DNA from: Delphinus delphis
Taxonomy: Eukaryota > Chordata > Mammalia > Artiodactyla > Delphinidae
DNA: 64,000 nucleotides
Direction: 5' to 3'
Assembly (NCBI RefSeq): GCF_949987515.2
Contig: NW_027192658.1
Location: 2,914,001-2,978,000, forward strand
The position numbers and the translations under genes are program-made. Positions 11,051-23,681 of this stretch are shown here, piece after piece. The notes below the pieces were generated by a model. It had not been told where the DNA came from. It saw nothing but the letters and a program-made list of their open reading frames with translations, and did no database searches. How positions within the stretch are numbered: position 1 is the first letter of the stretch; every line of letters begins with the position of its first letter.

Positions 11051-12630
11051 AACCAAGCAAGCTTGCAAAGGAAATCTGCACTACAATGAAGTCTCACTTC
11101 CCCCCGGTCAAAAGGGCCATCTGAAAAAAGTGTAAAATCCAGAAAGGCAGGACAGGCCATGGAGAACTGGGAGCCTTGTTATGCTGATGGGCGGGATGTA
11201 AATTGCCAACAACCACTCGGGAGAAGTGTATGGTGTTTCCTGAAACATCTAAAAAACAAAGCAACAGAACCTAGGGCACTTCCACTTATGGTCCTATAGC
11301 TCAGGGAAATTAAAATCAAAAAGACAAAGCCACCCCAAAGTTTGGAACGGCTCTGTTTACAAGAACCTCGTTTACAGTACAAGTTCAACATCGCAGAAAG
11401 TGAAAAATGGATAAAGAAGTTGTGGTATTTACTTACAAAGCAATATCACTCAGCAATGAAATCTGTGTCATCAGGCCCGTAGCAGCACAATGAGTGGATT
11501 CAGGTATGATGATTCTAACTGAAGTAAGTCACACAGAAAAAGAAACATCATAAGATATCACTAATACACGGAATGTAAACTTGGCTACACAGGAACTGAA
11601 TTACAGAACAGAACAGGGACTCAAATTTAGAAAACCAACTTATGCTTGCTTAAGGGTAAAGGTGAGTTGGGGTGCTGCATAAAACCAGAGATTGAAATGA
11701 GCACAGATAAAGTTCCTTAAGCCAAATATGGAATAGACAAGAGCTACTCCTTGCTCAACGAAATGGACTCAACACCCCATATTAAACGCCTAAGAATGTA
11801 CCTGACTAGTAAGTATCTTAAAACCTATGGATTGCTATGTCTCCAAAAGAGAATCAAGCGTGTGTACAGGGGAATAAACGCAGCAGTGATAGGATTGGAG
11901 AGGTTTGGTGAGCAAATGAAGACCCTTTGAAGTCATATTGCATGGTACCCATTACACGGGTCTCAACTCTCCAGGTTTAAGGTATTCTTCCTTCAGCTAA
12001 AACATGCATGTGGAACCCAGAGTATGATCAACCATGTGAACGGGAGACGTGTTCAAATATGTCTCAGTTTTCCTCCCCTGGTACTCGGGTGCACCATTCC
12101 AGATGCTTTACTAACACTCTCCCCACTTGGAGAGTCAGTCCCTTTAACCTCCTGTTTGGCCCAGTTTGCAATTTCTGCGGAAGATGAACAGGAATAGCGA
12201 GAACCAATGAGAGACTAGCTGGAGGTGTCTGGACGGGCAAATTTAACTCTCATTTCCAACCAGGAAGAGGAATTAACCAAAGGCTCAGCGTGCCGTGCCG
12301 GAACCAGATTAGGGCCTGAAGCCATCCTGCGGTGTTGCGGCCAGGTCACAAGAAAGCGAGTTGAAGAAAGGAGCTCAGGGGCACTGTAATTCACAAACCT
12401 GCAGAGTTATAAGTGACAGCTATCGTCCAAAAATAGACTGAAGTAAGGCTGCCAAGAGGACTTGAAAGCGGGGCAGAATTGCAGGAAACCGATTTCAGGA
12501 GGTAGACTGGAATTGCATTGAAAGCATAGGAAAAGAGGCAGAACGTCCACAATGATGCACTTGGCCAAAAAGGGCGTATGCGTTTTTTCCTGAATATATT
12601 CAGGAAAAAACGCATATGCCCTTTTTGGCC
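11051..12630. repeat. Satellite unit 8 (1,580 bp), K block, type C
   Basis: S1 ACC, S2 GGAACGGCTC preceded by GACAAAGCC, K block but with CACTAATAC usually linked to N, which points to recombination inside the unit. Junction C, CpG loss CAGATGC near 12104, S8 CAGTCCC. Palindrome 12563-12630 carries the same single right-arm change (ATATGCCC) as unit 1. Confidence 0.95.
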
Positions 12631-14207
12631 AACCAAGCAAGCTTGCAAAGGAAATCTGCACTACAATGAAGTCTCACTTCCCCCCGGTCAAAAGGGCCAA
12701 CTGAAAAAGTGTAAAATCCAGAAAGGCAGGACAGGCCATGGAGAACTGGGAGCCTTGTTATGCTGATGGGCGGGATGTAAATTGCCAACAGACACTCGGG
12801 AGAAGTGTATGGTGTTTCCTGAAACATCTAAAAAACAAAGCAACAGAGCCTAGGACACTGCCACTTATGGTCCTATAGCTTAGGGAAATTAAAATCAAAA
12901 AGACACAGCCACCCCAAAGTTTGGAACGGCTCTGTTTACAAGAACCTCGTTTACAGTACAAGTTCAACATCGCAGAAAGTGAAAAATGGATAAAGAAGTT
13001 GTGGTATTTACTTACAAAGCAATATCACTCAGCAATGAAATCTGTGTCATCAGGCCCGTAGCAGCACAATGAGTGGATTCAGGTATGATGATTCTAACTG
13101 AAATAAGTCACACAGAAAAGAAACATCATAAGATATCAGTAATACACGGAATGTAAACTTGGCTACACAGGCACTGAATTACAGAACAGAACAGGGTCTC
13201 AAATTTAGAAAACCAACTTATGCTTGCTTAAGGGGAAAGGTGAGTTGGGGTGCTGCATAAAACCAGAGATTGAAATGAGCACAGATAAAGTTCCTTAAGC
13301 CAAATATGGAATAGACAAGAGCTACTCCTTGCTCAACGAAATGGACTCAACACCGCATATTAAACGCCTAAGAATGTACCTGACTAGTAAGTATCTTAAA
13401 ACCTATGGATTGCTATGTCTCCAAAAGAGAATCAAGCGTGTGTACAGGGGCATAAACGCAGCAGTGATAGGATTGGAGAGGTTCGGTGAGCAAATGAAGA
13501 CCCTTTGAAGTCATATTGCATGGTACCCATTCCACGGGTCTCAACTCTCCAGGTTTAAGGTATTCTTCCTTCAGCTAAAACATGCATGTGGAACCCAAGT
13601 ATGATCAACCATGTGAACGGGAGACGTGTTCAAATATGTCTCAGTTTTCCTCCCCTGGTACTCGGGTGCAACATTCCAGATGCTTTACTAACACTCTCCC
13701 CACTTGGAGAGTCAGCGCCTTTAACCTCCTGTTTGGCCCAGTTTGCAATTTCTGCGGAAGATGAACAGGAATAGCGAGAACCAATGAGAGACTAGCTGGA
13801 GGTGTCTGGACGGGCAAATTTAACTCTCATTTCCCACCAGGAAGAGGAAATAACCAAAGGCTCAGCGTGCCGTGCCGGAACCAGATTAGGGCCTGAAGCC
13901 ATCCTGCGGTGTTGCGGCCAGGTCACAAGAAAGCGAGTTGAAGAAAGGAGCTCAGGGGCACTGTAATTCACAAACCTGCAGAGTTATAAATGACAGCTAT
14001 CGTACAAAAATAGACTGAAGTAAGGCTGCCAAGAGGACTTGAAAGCGGGGCAGAATTGCAGGAAACCGATTTCAGGAGGTAGACTGGAATTGCATTGAAA
14101 GCATAGGAAAAGAGGCAGAACGTCCACAATGATGCACTTGGCCAAAAAGGGCGTATGCGTTTTTTCCTGAATATATTCAGGAAAAAACGCATACGCCCTT
14201 TTTGGCC
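12631..14207. repeat. Satellite unit 9 (1,577 bp), K block, type A
   Basis: S1 GAC, S2 GGAACGGCTC, K block, AAGGGGAAAGG, a mixed 13,530-13,555 segment (CCACGGGTCTC then CTCTCCAGG), junction A, CAGATGC at the 13681 CpG site, S8 CAGCGCC. Palindrome 14140-14207 is exact. Confidence 0.95.
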
Positions 14208-15786
14208 AACCAAGCAAGCTTGCAAAGGAAATCTGCACTAAAATGAAGTCTCACTTCCCCCCGGTCAAAAGGGCCATCTGAAAAAAGTGTAAATCCAGAA
14301 AGGCAGGACAGGCCATGGAGAACTGGGAGCCTTGTTATGCTGATGGGCGGGATGTAAATTGCCAACACACACTCGGGAGAAGTGTATGGTGTTTCCTGAA
14401 ACATCTAAAAAACAAAGCAACAGAGCCTAGGGCACTTCCACTTATGGTCCTATAGCTTAGGGAAATTAAAATCAAAAAGACACAGCCACCCCAAAGTTTG
14501 GGACGCCTCCGTTTACAAGAACCTCGTTTACCGTACAAGTTCAATATCACAGAAAGTGAAAAATGGATAAAGAACTTGTGGTACTTACGTACAATGCAGT
14601 ATCACTCAGCAATGAAATCTATGTCATCAGGCCCGTAGCAGCATAATGAGTGGATTCAGGTACGATGATTCTAACTGAAATAAGTCACTCAGAAAAAGAA
14701 ACATCATAAGATATCAGTAATACACGGAATGTAAACTTGGCTACACAGGAACTGAATTACAGAACAGAACAGGGTCTCAAATTTAGAAAACCAACTTATG
14801 CTTGCTTAAGGGGAAAGGTGAGTTGGGGTGCTGCATAAAACCAGAGATTGAAATGAGCACAGATAAAGTTCCTTAAGCCAAATATGGAATAGACAAGAGC
14901 TACTTCTTGCTCAACGAAATGGACTCAACACCCCATATTAAACGCCTAAGAATGTATCTGACTAGTAAGTATCTTAAAACCTATGGATTGCTATGTCTCC
15001 AAAAGAGAATCAAGCATGTGTACAGGGGCATAAACGCAGCAGTGATAGGATTGGAGAGGTTCGGTGAGCAAATGAAGACCCTTTGAAGTCATATTGCATG
15101 GTACCCATTCCACGGGTTTCAACTACCCAGGTTTAAGGTATTCTTCCTTCAGCTAAAACATGCATGTGGAACCTAGAGTATGATCAACCATGTGATCGGG
15201 AGACGTGTTCAAATATGTCTCAGTTTTCGTACCCTGGTACTTGGGTGCAACATTCCAGACGCTTTACTAACACTCTCCCGACTTGGAGAGTCAGTCCCTT
15301 TAACCTCCTGTTTGGCCCAGTTTGCAATTTCTGCGGAAGATGAACAGGAATAGCGAGAACCAATGAGAGGCTAGCTGGAGGTGTCTGGACGGGCAAATTT
15401 AACTCTCATTTCCCACCAGGAAGAGGAATTAACCAAAGGCTCAGCGTGCCGTGCCGGAACCAGATTAGGTCCTGAAGCCATCCTGCGGTGTTGCGGCCAG
15501 GTCACAAGAAAGCGAGTTGAAGAAAGGAGCTCAGGGGCACTGTAATTCACAAACCTGCAGAGTTATAAATGACAGCTATCGTCCAAAAATAGACTGAAGT
15601 AAGGCTGCCAAGAGGACTTGAAAGCGGGGCAGAATTGCAGGAAACCGATTTCAGGAGGTAGACTGGAATTGCATTGAAAGCATAGGAAAAGAGGCAGAAC
15701 GTCCACAATGATGCACTTGGCCAAAAAGGGCGTATGCGTTTTTTCCTGAATATATTCAGGAAAAAACGCATACGCCCTTTTTGGCC
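14208..15786. repeat. Satellite unit 10 (1,579 bp), N block, type B
   Basis: S1 CAC, S2 GGGACGCCTCC, a private-looking CGTTTACCGTAC and TCAATATCACAG segment shared with unit 36, N block, AAGGGGAAAGG, junction B, TTCGTACCC, S8 CAGTCCC. Palindrome 15719-15786 is exact. Confidence 0.95.
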
Positions 15787-17363
15787 AACCAAGCAAGCTT
15801 GCAAAGGAAATCTGCACTACAATGAAGTCTCACTTCCCCCCGGTCAAAAGGGCCATCTGAAAAAAGTGTAAAATCCAGAAAGGCAACAGGCCATGGAGAA
15901 CTGGGAGCCTTGTTATGCTGATGGGCGGGATGTAAATTGCCAACAACCACTCGGGAGAAGTGTATGGTGTTTCCTGAAACATCTAAAAAACAAAGCAACA
16001 GAACCTAGGGCACTTCCACTTATGGTCCTATAGCTTAGGGAAATTAAAATCAAAAAGACACAGCCACCCCAAAGTTTGGAACGGCTCTGTTTACAAGAAC
16101 CTCGTTTACAGTACAAGTTCAACATTGCAGAAAGTGAAAAATGGATAAAGAACTTGTGGTACTTACGTACAATGCAGTATCACTCAGCAATGAAATCTAT
16201 GTCATCAGGCCCGTAGCAGCATAATGAGTAGATTCAGGTACGATGATTCTAACTGAAATAAGTCACACAGAAAAAGAAACATCATAAGATATCAGTAATA
16301 CACGGAATGTAAACTTGGCTACACAGGGACTGAATTCCAAAACAGAACAGGGTCTCAAATTTAGAAAACCAACTTATGCTTGCTTAAGGGTAAAGGTGAG
16401 TTGGGTTGCTGCATAAAACCAGAGATTGAAATGAGCACAGATAAAGTTCCTTAAGCCAAATATGGAATAGACAAGAGCTACTCCTTGCTCAACGAAATGG
16501 ACTCAACACCGCATATTAAACGCCTAAGAATGTACCTGACTAGTAAGTATCTTAAAACCTATGGATTGCTATGTCTCCAAAAGAGAATCAAGCATGTGTA
16601 CAGGGGCATAAACGCAGCAGTGATAGGATTGGAGAGGTTCGGTGAGCAAATGAAGACCCTTTGAAGTCATATTGCATGGTACCCATTCCACGGGTTTCAA
16701 CTACCCAGGTTTAAGGTATTCTTCCTTCAGCTAAAACATGCATGTGGAACCCAAGTATGATCAACCATGTGAACGGGAGACGTGTTCAAATATGTCTCAG
16801 TTTTCCTCCCCTGGTACTCGGGTGCAACATTCCAGACGCTTTACTAACACTCTCCCCACTTGGAGAGTCAGTCCCTTTAACCTCCTGTTTGACCCAGTTT
16901 GCAATTTCTGCGGAAGATGAACAGGAATAGCGAGAACCAATGAGAGGCTAGCTGGAGGTGTCTGGACGGGCAAATTTAACTCTCATTTCCCACCAGGAAG
17001 AGGAAATAACCAAAGGCTCAGCGTGCCGTACCGGAACCAGATTAGGGCCTGAAGCCATCCTGCGGTGTTGCGGCCAGGTCACAAGAAAGCGAGTTGAAGA
17101 AAGGAGCTCAGGGGCACTGTAATTCACAAACCTGCAGAGATATAAATGACAGCTATCGTCCAAAAATAGACTGAAGTAAGGCTGCCAAGAGGACTTGAAA
17201 GCGGGGCAGAATTGCAGGAAACCGATTTCAGGAGGTAGACTGGAATTGCATTGAAAGCATAGGAAAAGAGGCAGAACGTCCACAATGATGCACTTGGCCA
17301 AAAAGGGCGTATGTGTTTTTTGCTGAATATATTCAGGAAAAAATGCATACGCCCTTTTTGGCC
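15787..17363. repeat. Satellite unit 11 (1,577 bp), N block, type A
   Basis: S1 ACC, S2 GGAACGGCTC, the short GGCAACAGGCC variant, N block, GTTGGGTTGCTGC, junction A, S8 CAGTCCC. GAGATATAAATG replaces GAGTTATAAATG near 17140, removing a minus-strand stop. Palindrome 17296-17363 is the most degraded intact copy: two left-arm changes (ATGTG, TTGCTG) and one right-arm change (ATGCATAC). Confidence 0.95.
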
Positions 17364-18942
17364 AACCAAGCAAGCTTGCAAAGGAAATCTGCACTACAAT
17401 GAAGTCTCACTTCCCCCCGGTCAAAAGGGCCATCTGAAAAAAGTGTAAAATCCAGAAAGGCAGGACAGGCCATGGAGAACTGGGAGCCTTGTTATGCTGA
17501 TGGGCGGGATGTAAATTGCCAACAACCACTCGGGAGAAGTGTATGGTGTTTCCTGAAACATCTAAAAAACAAAGCAACAGAACCTAGGGCACTTCCACTT
17601 ATGGTCCTATAGCTTAGGGAAATTAAAATCAAAAAGACACAGCCACCCCAAAGTTTGGAATGGCTCTGTTTACAAGAACCTCGTTTACAGTACAAGTTCA
17701 ACATCGCAGAAAGTGAAAAATGGATAAAGAAGTTGTGGTATTTACTTACAAAGCAATATCACTCAGCAATGAAATCTGTGTCATCAGGCCCGTAGCAGCA
17801 CAATGAGTGGATTCAGGTATGATGATTCTAATTGAAGTAAGTCACACAGAAAAAGAAACATCATAAGATATCAGTAATACACGGAATGTAAACTTGGCTA
17901 CACAGGAACTGAATTACAGAACAGAACAGGGACTCAAATTTAGAAAACCAACTTATGCTTGCTTAAGGGTAAAGGTGAGTTGGGGTGCTGCATAAAACCA
18001 GAGATTGAAATGAGCACAGATAAAGTTCCTTAAGTCAAATATGGAATAGACAAGAGCTACTCCTTGCTCAATGAAATGGACTCAACACCGCATATTAAAC
18101 GCCTAAGAATGTACCTGACTAGTAAGTATCTTAAAACCTATGGATTGCTATGTCTCCAAAAGAGAATCAAGCGTGTGTACAGGGGCATAAACGCAGCAGT
18201 GACAGGATTGGAGTGGTTCGGTGAGCAAATGAAGACCCTTTGAAGTCATATTGCATGGTACCCATTACACAGGTCTCAACTCTCCAGGTTTAAGGTATTC
18301 TTCCTTCAGCTAAAACATGCATGTGGATCCCAAGTATGATCAACCATGTGAACGGGAGACGTGTTCAAATATGTCTCAGTTTTCCTCCCCTGGTACTCGG
18401 GTGCAACATTCCAGACGCTTTACTAACACTCTCCCGACTTGGAGAGTCAGTCCCTTTAACCTCCTGTTTGGCCCAGTTTGCAATTTCTGCGGAACATGAA
18501 CAGGAATAGCGAGAACCAATGAGAGGCTAGCTGGAGGTGTCTGGACGGGCAAATTTAACTCTCATTTCCCACCAGGAAGAGGAAATAACCAAAGGCTCAG
18601 CGTGCCGTACCGGAACAAGATTAGGGCCTGAAGCCATCCTGCGGTGTTGCGGCCAGGTCACAAGAAAGCGAGTTGAAGAAAGGAGCTCAGGGGCACTGTA
18701 ATTCACAAACCTGCAGAGATATAAATGACAGCTATCGTCCAAAAATAGACTGAAGTAAGGCTGCCAAGAGGACTTGAAAGCGGGGCAGAATTGCAGGAAA
18801 CCGATTTCAGGAGGTAGACTGGAATTGCATTGAAAGCATAGGAAAAGAGGCAGAACGTCCACAATGATGCACTTGGCCAAAAAGGGCGTATGTGTTTTTT
18901 GCTGAATATATTCAGGAAAAAACGCATACGCCCTTTTTGGCC
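17364..18942. repeat. Satellite unit 12 (1,579 bp), K block, GGATCC type A; near-twin of units 13, 14, 16
   Basis: Shares with units 13, 14 and 16: S2 GGAATGGCTC, TTCTAATTGAAG, CTCAATGAAATGG, GTGACAGGATTGGAGTGG, TTACACAGGTCTC and TGGATCCCAAGTATG. S1 ACC, S8 CAGTCCC. Palindrome 18875-18942 keeps the unit-11 left-arm changes with a consensus right arm. Confidence 0.95.
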
Positions 18943-20521
18943 AACCAAGCAAGCTTGCAAAGGAAATCTGCACTACAATGAAGTCTCACTTCCCCCCGGT
19001 CAAAAGGGCCATCTGAAAAAAGTGTAAAATCCAGAAAGGCAGGACAGGCCATGGAGAACTGGGAGCCTTGTTATGCTGATGGGCGGGATGTAAATTGCCA
19101 ACAACCACTCGGGAGAAGTGTATGGTGTTTCCTGAAACATCTAAAAAACAAAGCAACAGAACCTAGGGCACTTCCACTTATGGTCCTATAGCTTAGGGAA
19201 ATTAAAATCAAAAAGACACAGCCACCCCAAAGTTTGGAATGGCTCTGTTTACAAGAACCTCGTTTACAGTACAAGTTCAACATCGCAGAAAGTGAAAAAT
19301 GGATAAAGAAGATGTGGTATTTACTTACAAAGCAATATCACTCAGCAATGAAATCTGTGTCATCAGGCCCGTAGCAGCACAATGAGTGGATTCAGGTATG
19401 ATGATTCTAATTGAAGTAAGTCACACAGAAAAAGAAACATCATAAGATATCAGTAATACACGGAATGTAAACTTGGCTACACAGGAACTGAATTACAGAA
19501 CAGAACAGGGACTCAAATTTAGAAAACCAACTTATGCTTGCTTAAGGGTAAAGGTGAGTTGGGGTGCTGCATAAAACCAGAGATTGAAATGAGCACAGAT
19601 AAAGTTCCTTAAGTCAAATATGGAATAGACAAGAGCTACTCCTTGCTCAATGAAATGGACTCAACACCGCATATTAAACGCCTAAGAATGTACCTGACTA
19701 GTAAGTATCTTAAAACCTATGGATTGCTATGTCTCCAAAAGAGAATCAAGCGTGTGTACAGGGGCATAAACGCAGCAGTGACAGGATTGGAGTGGTTCGG
19801 TGAGCAAATGAAGACCCTTTGAAGTCATATTGCATGGTACCCATTACACAGGTCTCAACTCTCCAGGTTTAAGGTATTCTTCCTTCAGCTAAAACATGCA
19901 TGTGGATCCCAAGTATGATCAACCATGTGAACGGGAGACGTGTTCAAATATGTCTCAGTTTTCCTCCCCTGGTACTCGGGTGCAACATTCCAGACGCTTT
20001 ACTAACACTCTCCCGACTTGGAGAGTCAGTCCCTTTAACCTCCTGTTTGGCCCAGTTTGCAATTTCTGCGGAAGATGAACAGGAATAGCGAGAACCAATG
20101 AGAGGCTAGCTGGAGGTGTCTGGACGGGCAAATTTAACTCTCATTTCCCACCAGGAAGAGGAATTAACCAAAGGCTCAGCATGCCGTGCCGGAACCAGAT
20201 TAGGTCCTGAAGCCATCCTGCGGTGTTGCGGCCAGGTCACAAGAAAGCGAGTTGAAGAAAGGAGCTCAGGGGCACTGTAATTCACAAACCTGCAGAGATA
20301 TAAATGACAGCTATCGTCCAAAAATAGACTGAAGTAAGGCTGCCAAGAGGACTTGAAAGCGGGGCAGAATTGCAGGAAACCGATTTCAGGAGGTAGACTG
20401 GAATTGCATTGAAAGCATAGGAAAAGAGGCAGAACGTCCACAATGATGCACTTGGCCAAAAAGGGCGTATGTGTTTTTTGCTGAATATATTCAGGAAAAA
20501 ACGCATACGCCCTTTTTGGCC
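18943..20521. repeat. Satellite unit 13 (1,579 bp), K block, near-twin of unit 12
   Basis: Carries all the unit-12 marker changes exactly one unit later, plus a private GAAGATGTGG and GAGGAATTAACC. Palindrome 20454-20521 has the same two left-arm mismatches as unit 12. A very recent tandem duplication is the simplest cause. Confidence 0.95.
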
Positions 20522-22100
20522 AACCAAGCAAGCTTGCAAAGGAAATCTGCACTACAATGAAGTCTCACTTCCCCCCGGTCAAAAGGGCCATCTGAAAAAA
20601 GTGTAAAATCCAGAAAGGCAGGACAGGCCATGGAGAACTGGGAGCCTTGTTATGCTGATGGGCGGGATGTAAATTGCCAACAACCACTCGGGAGAAGTGT
20701 ATGGTGTTTCCTGAAACATCTAAAAAACAAAGCAACAGAACCTAGGGCACTTCCACTTATGGTCCTATAGCTTAGGGAAATTAAAATCAAAAAGACACAG
20801 CCACCCCAAAGTTTGGAATGGCTCTGTTTACAAGAACCTCGTTTACAGTACAAGTTCAACATCGCAGAAAGTGAAAAATGGATAAAGAAGTTGTGGTATT
20901 TACTTACAAAGCAATATCACTCAGCAATGAAATCTGTGTCATCAGGCCCGTAGCAGCACAATGAGTGGATTCAGGTATGATGATTCTAATTGAAGTAAGT
21001 CACACAGAAAAAGAAACATCATAAGATATCAGTAATACACGGAATGTAAACTTGGCTACACAGGAACTGAATTACAGAACAGAACAGGGACTCAAATTTA
21101 GAAAACCAACTTATGCTTGCTTAAGGGTAAAGGTGAGTTGGGGTGCTGCATAAAACCAGAGATTGAAATGAGCACAGATAAAGTTCCTTAAGTCAAATAT
21201 GGAATAGACAAGAGCTACTCCTTGCTCAATGAAATGGACTCAACACCGCATATTAAACGCCTAAGAATGTACCTGACTAGTAAGTATCTTAAAACCTATG
21301 GATTGCTATGTCTCCAAAAGAGAATCAAGCGTGTGTACAGGGGCATAAACGCAGCAGTGACAGGATTGGAGTGGTTCGGTGAGCAAATGAAGACCCTTTG
21401 AAGTCATATTGCATGGTACCCATTACACAGGTCTCAACTCTCCAGGTTTAAGGTATTCTTCCTTCAGCTAAAACATGCATGTGGATCCCAAGTATGATCA
21501 ACCATGTGAACGGGAGACGTGTTCAAATATGTCTCAGTTTTCCTCCCCTGGTACTCGGGTGCAACATTCCAGACGCTTTACTAACACTCTCCCGACTTGG
21601 AGAGTCAGTCCCTTTAACCTCCTGTTTGGCCCAGTTTGCAATTTCTGCGGAAGATGAACAGGAATAGCGAGAACCAATGAGAGGCTAGCTGGAGGTGTCT
21701 GGACGGGCAAATTTAACTCTCATTTCCCACCAGGAAGAGGAATTAACCAAAGGCTCAGCATGCCGTGCCGGAACCAGATTAGGTCCTGAAGCCATCCTGC
21801 GGTGTTGCGGCCAGGTCACAAGAAAGCGAGTTGAAGAAAGGAGCTCAGGGGCACTGTAATTCACAAACCTGCAGAGTTATAAATGACATCTATCGTCCAA
21901 AAATAGACTGAAGTAAGGCTGCCAAGAGGACTTGAAAGCGGGGCAGAATTGCAGGAAACCGATTTCAGGAGGTAGACTGGAATTGCATTGAAAGCATAGG
22001 AAAAGAGGCAGAACGTCCACAATGATGCACTTGGCCAAAAAGGGCGTATGCGTTTTTTCCTGAATATATTCAGGAAAAAACGCATACGCCCTTTTTGGCC
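20522..22100. repeat. Satellite unit 14 (1,579 bp), K block, near-twin of units 13 and 16
   Basis: Carries the unit-12 marker set up to ~21,850, then switches to GAGTTATAAATGACATCTATCG, a G>T shared only with unit 16, and to an exact palindrome (22033-22100). The switch from the unit-13 pattern marks a crossover or conversion edge near 21,870. Confidence 0.95.
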
Positions 22101-23681
22101 AACCAAGCAAGCTTGCAAAGGAAATCTGCACTACAATGAAGTCTCACTTCCCCCCGGTCAAAAGGGCCATCTGAAAAAAGTGTAAAATCCAGAAAGGCAG
22201 GACAGGCCATGGAGAACTGGGAGCCTTGTTATGCTGATGGGCGGGATGTAAATTGCCAACAACCACTCGGGAGAAGTGTATGGTGTTTCCTGAAACATCT
22301 AAAAAACAAAGCAACAGAACCTAGGGCACTTCCACTTATGGTCCTATAGCTTAGGGAAATTAAAATCAAAAAGACACAGCCACCCCAAAGTTTGGAACGG
22401 CTCTGTTTACAAGAACCTCGTTTACAGTACAAGTTCAACATCGCAGAAAGTGAAAAATGGATAAAGAAGTTGTGGTATTTACTTACAAAGCAATATCACT
22501 CAGCAATGAAATCTGTGTCATCAGGCCCTTAGCAGCACAATGAGTGGATTCAGGTATGATGATTCTAACTGAAGTAAGTCACACAGAAAAAGAAACATCA
22601 TAAGATATCAGTAATACACGGAATGTAAACTTGGCTACACAGGAACTGAATTACAGAACAGAACAGGGTCTCAAATTTAGAAAACCAACTTATGCTTGCT
22701 TAAGGGTAAAGGTGAGTTGGGGTGCTGCATAAAACCAGAGATTGAAATGAGCACAGATAAATTTCCTTACGTCAAATATGGAATAGACAAGAGCTACTCC
22801 TTGCTCAACGAAATGGACTCAACACCGCATATTAAATGCCTAAGAATGTACCTGACTAGTAAGTATCTTAAAAACCTATGGATTGCTATGTCTCTGAAAG
22901 AGAATCAAGCATGTGTACAGGGGCATAAACGCAGCAGTGATAGGATAGGAGAGGTTCGGTGAGCAAATGAAGACCCTTTGAAGTTATATTGCATGGTACC
23001 CATTACACGGGTCTCAACTCTCCAGGTTTAAGGTATTCTTCCTTCAGCTTAAACATGCATGTGGAACCCAGAGTATGATCAACCATGTGAACGGGAGACG
23101 TGTTCAAATATGTCTCAGTTTTCCTCCCCTGGTACTCGGGTGCAACATTCCAGACGCTTTACTAACACTCTCCCGACTTGGAGAGTCAGTCCCTTTAACC
23201 TCCTGTTTGGCCCAGTTTGCAATTTCTGCGGAAGATGAACAGGAATAGCGAGAACCAATGAGAGGCTAGCTGGAGGTGTCTGGACGGGCAAATTTAACTC
23301 TCATTTCCCACCAGGAAGAGGAATTAACCAAAGGCTCAGCATGCCGGGCCGGAACCAGATTAGGGCCTGAAGCCATCCTGCGGTGTTGCGGCCAGGTCAC
23401 AAGAAAGCGAGTTGAAGAAAGGAGCTCAGGGGCACTGTAATTCACAAACCTGCAGAGTTATAAATGACAGCTATCGTCCAAAAATAGACTGAAGTAAGGC
23501 TGCCAAGAGGACTTGAAAGCGGGGCAGAATTGCAGGAAACCGATTTCAGGAGGTAGACTGGAATTGCATTGAAAGCATAGGAAAAGAGGCAGAACGTCCA
23601 CAATGATGCACTTGGCCAAAAAGTGCGTATGCGTTTTTTCCTGAATATATTCAGGAAAAAACGCATACGCACTTTTTGGCC
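22101..23681. repeat. Satellite unit 15 (1,581 bp), K block, type C, co-varying palindrome
   Basis: S1 ACC, S2 GGAACGGCTC. AAATTTCCTTACGTC, ATTAAATGCC and CTTAAAAACCTATGG are shared with unit 17; AAGTTATATTGC and CAGCTTAAACATG are shared with unit 18. So the unit is half unit-17-like and half unit-18-like. Palindrome 23614-23681 has matching changes in both arms. Confidence 0.95.
23614..23681. repeat. Palindrome with compensating changes in both arms (unit 15)
   Basis: The left arm has G>T at 23624 (AAGTGCG) and the right arm has C>A at 23671 (CGCACTT). These two positions face each other across the centre at 23647/23648, so the 68-bp symmetry stays exact. The same pair appears in unit 18 (28360 and 28407). 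Confidence 0.9.

Noticed and set aside
16948..18973. Minus-strand frames extended to 148 codons in units 11-13 (16948-17394, 18527-18973, 20106-20552)
   Set aside because: The extension results from one T>A change (GAGTTATAAATG to GAGATATAAATG) that removes a stop and is shared by neighbouring duplicated units. No protein family resemblance was seen.
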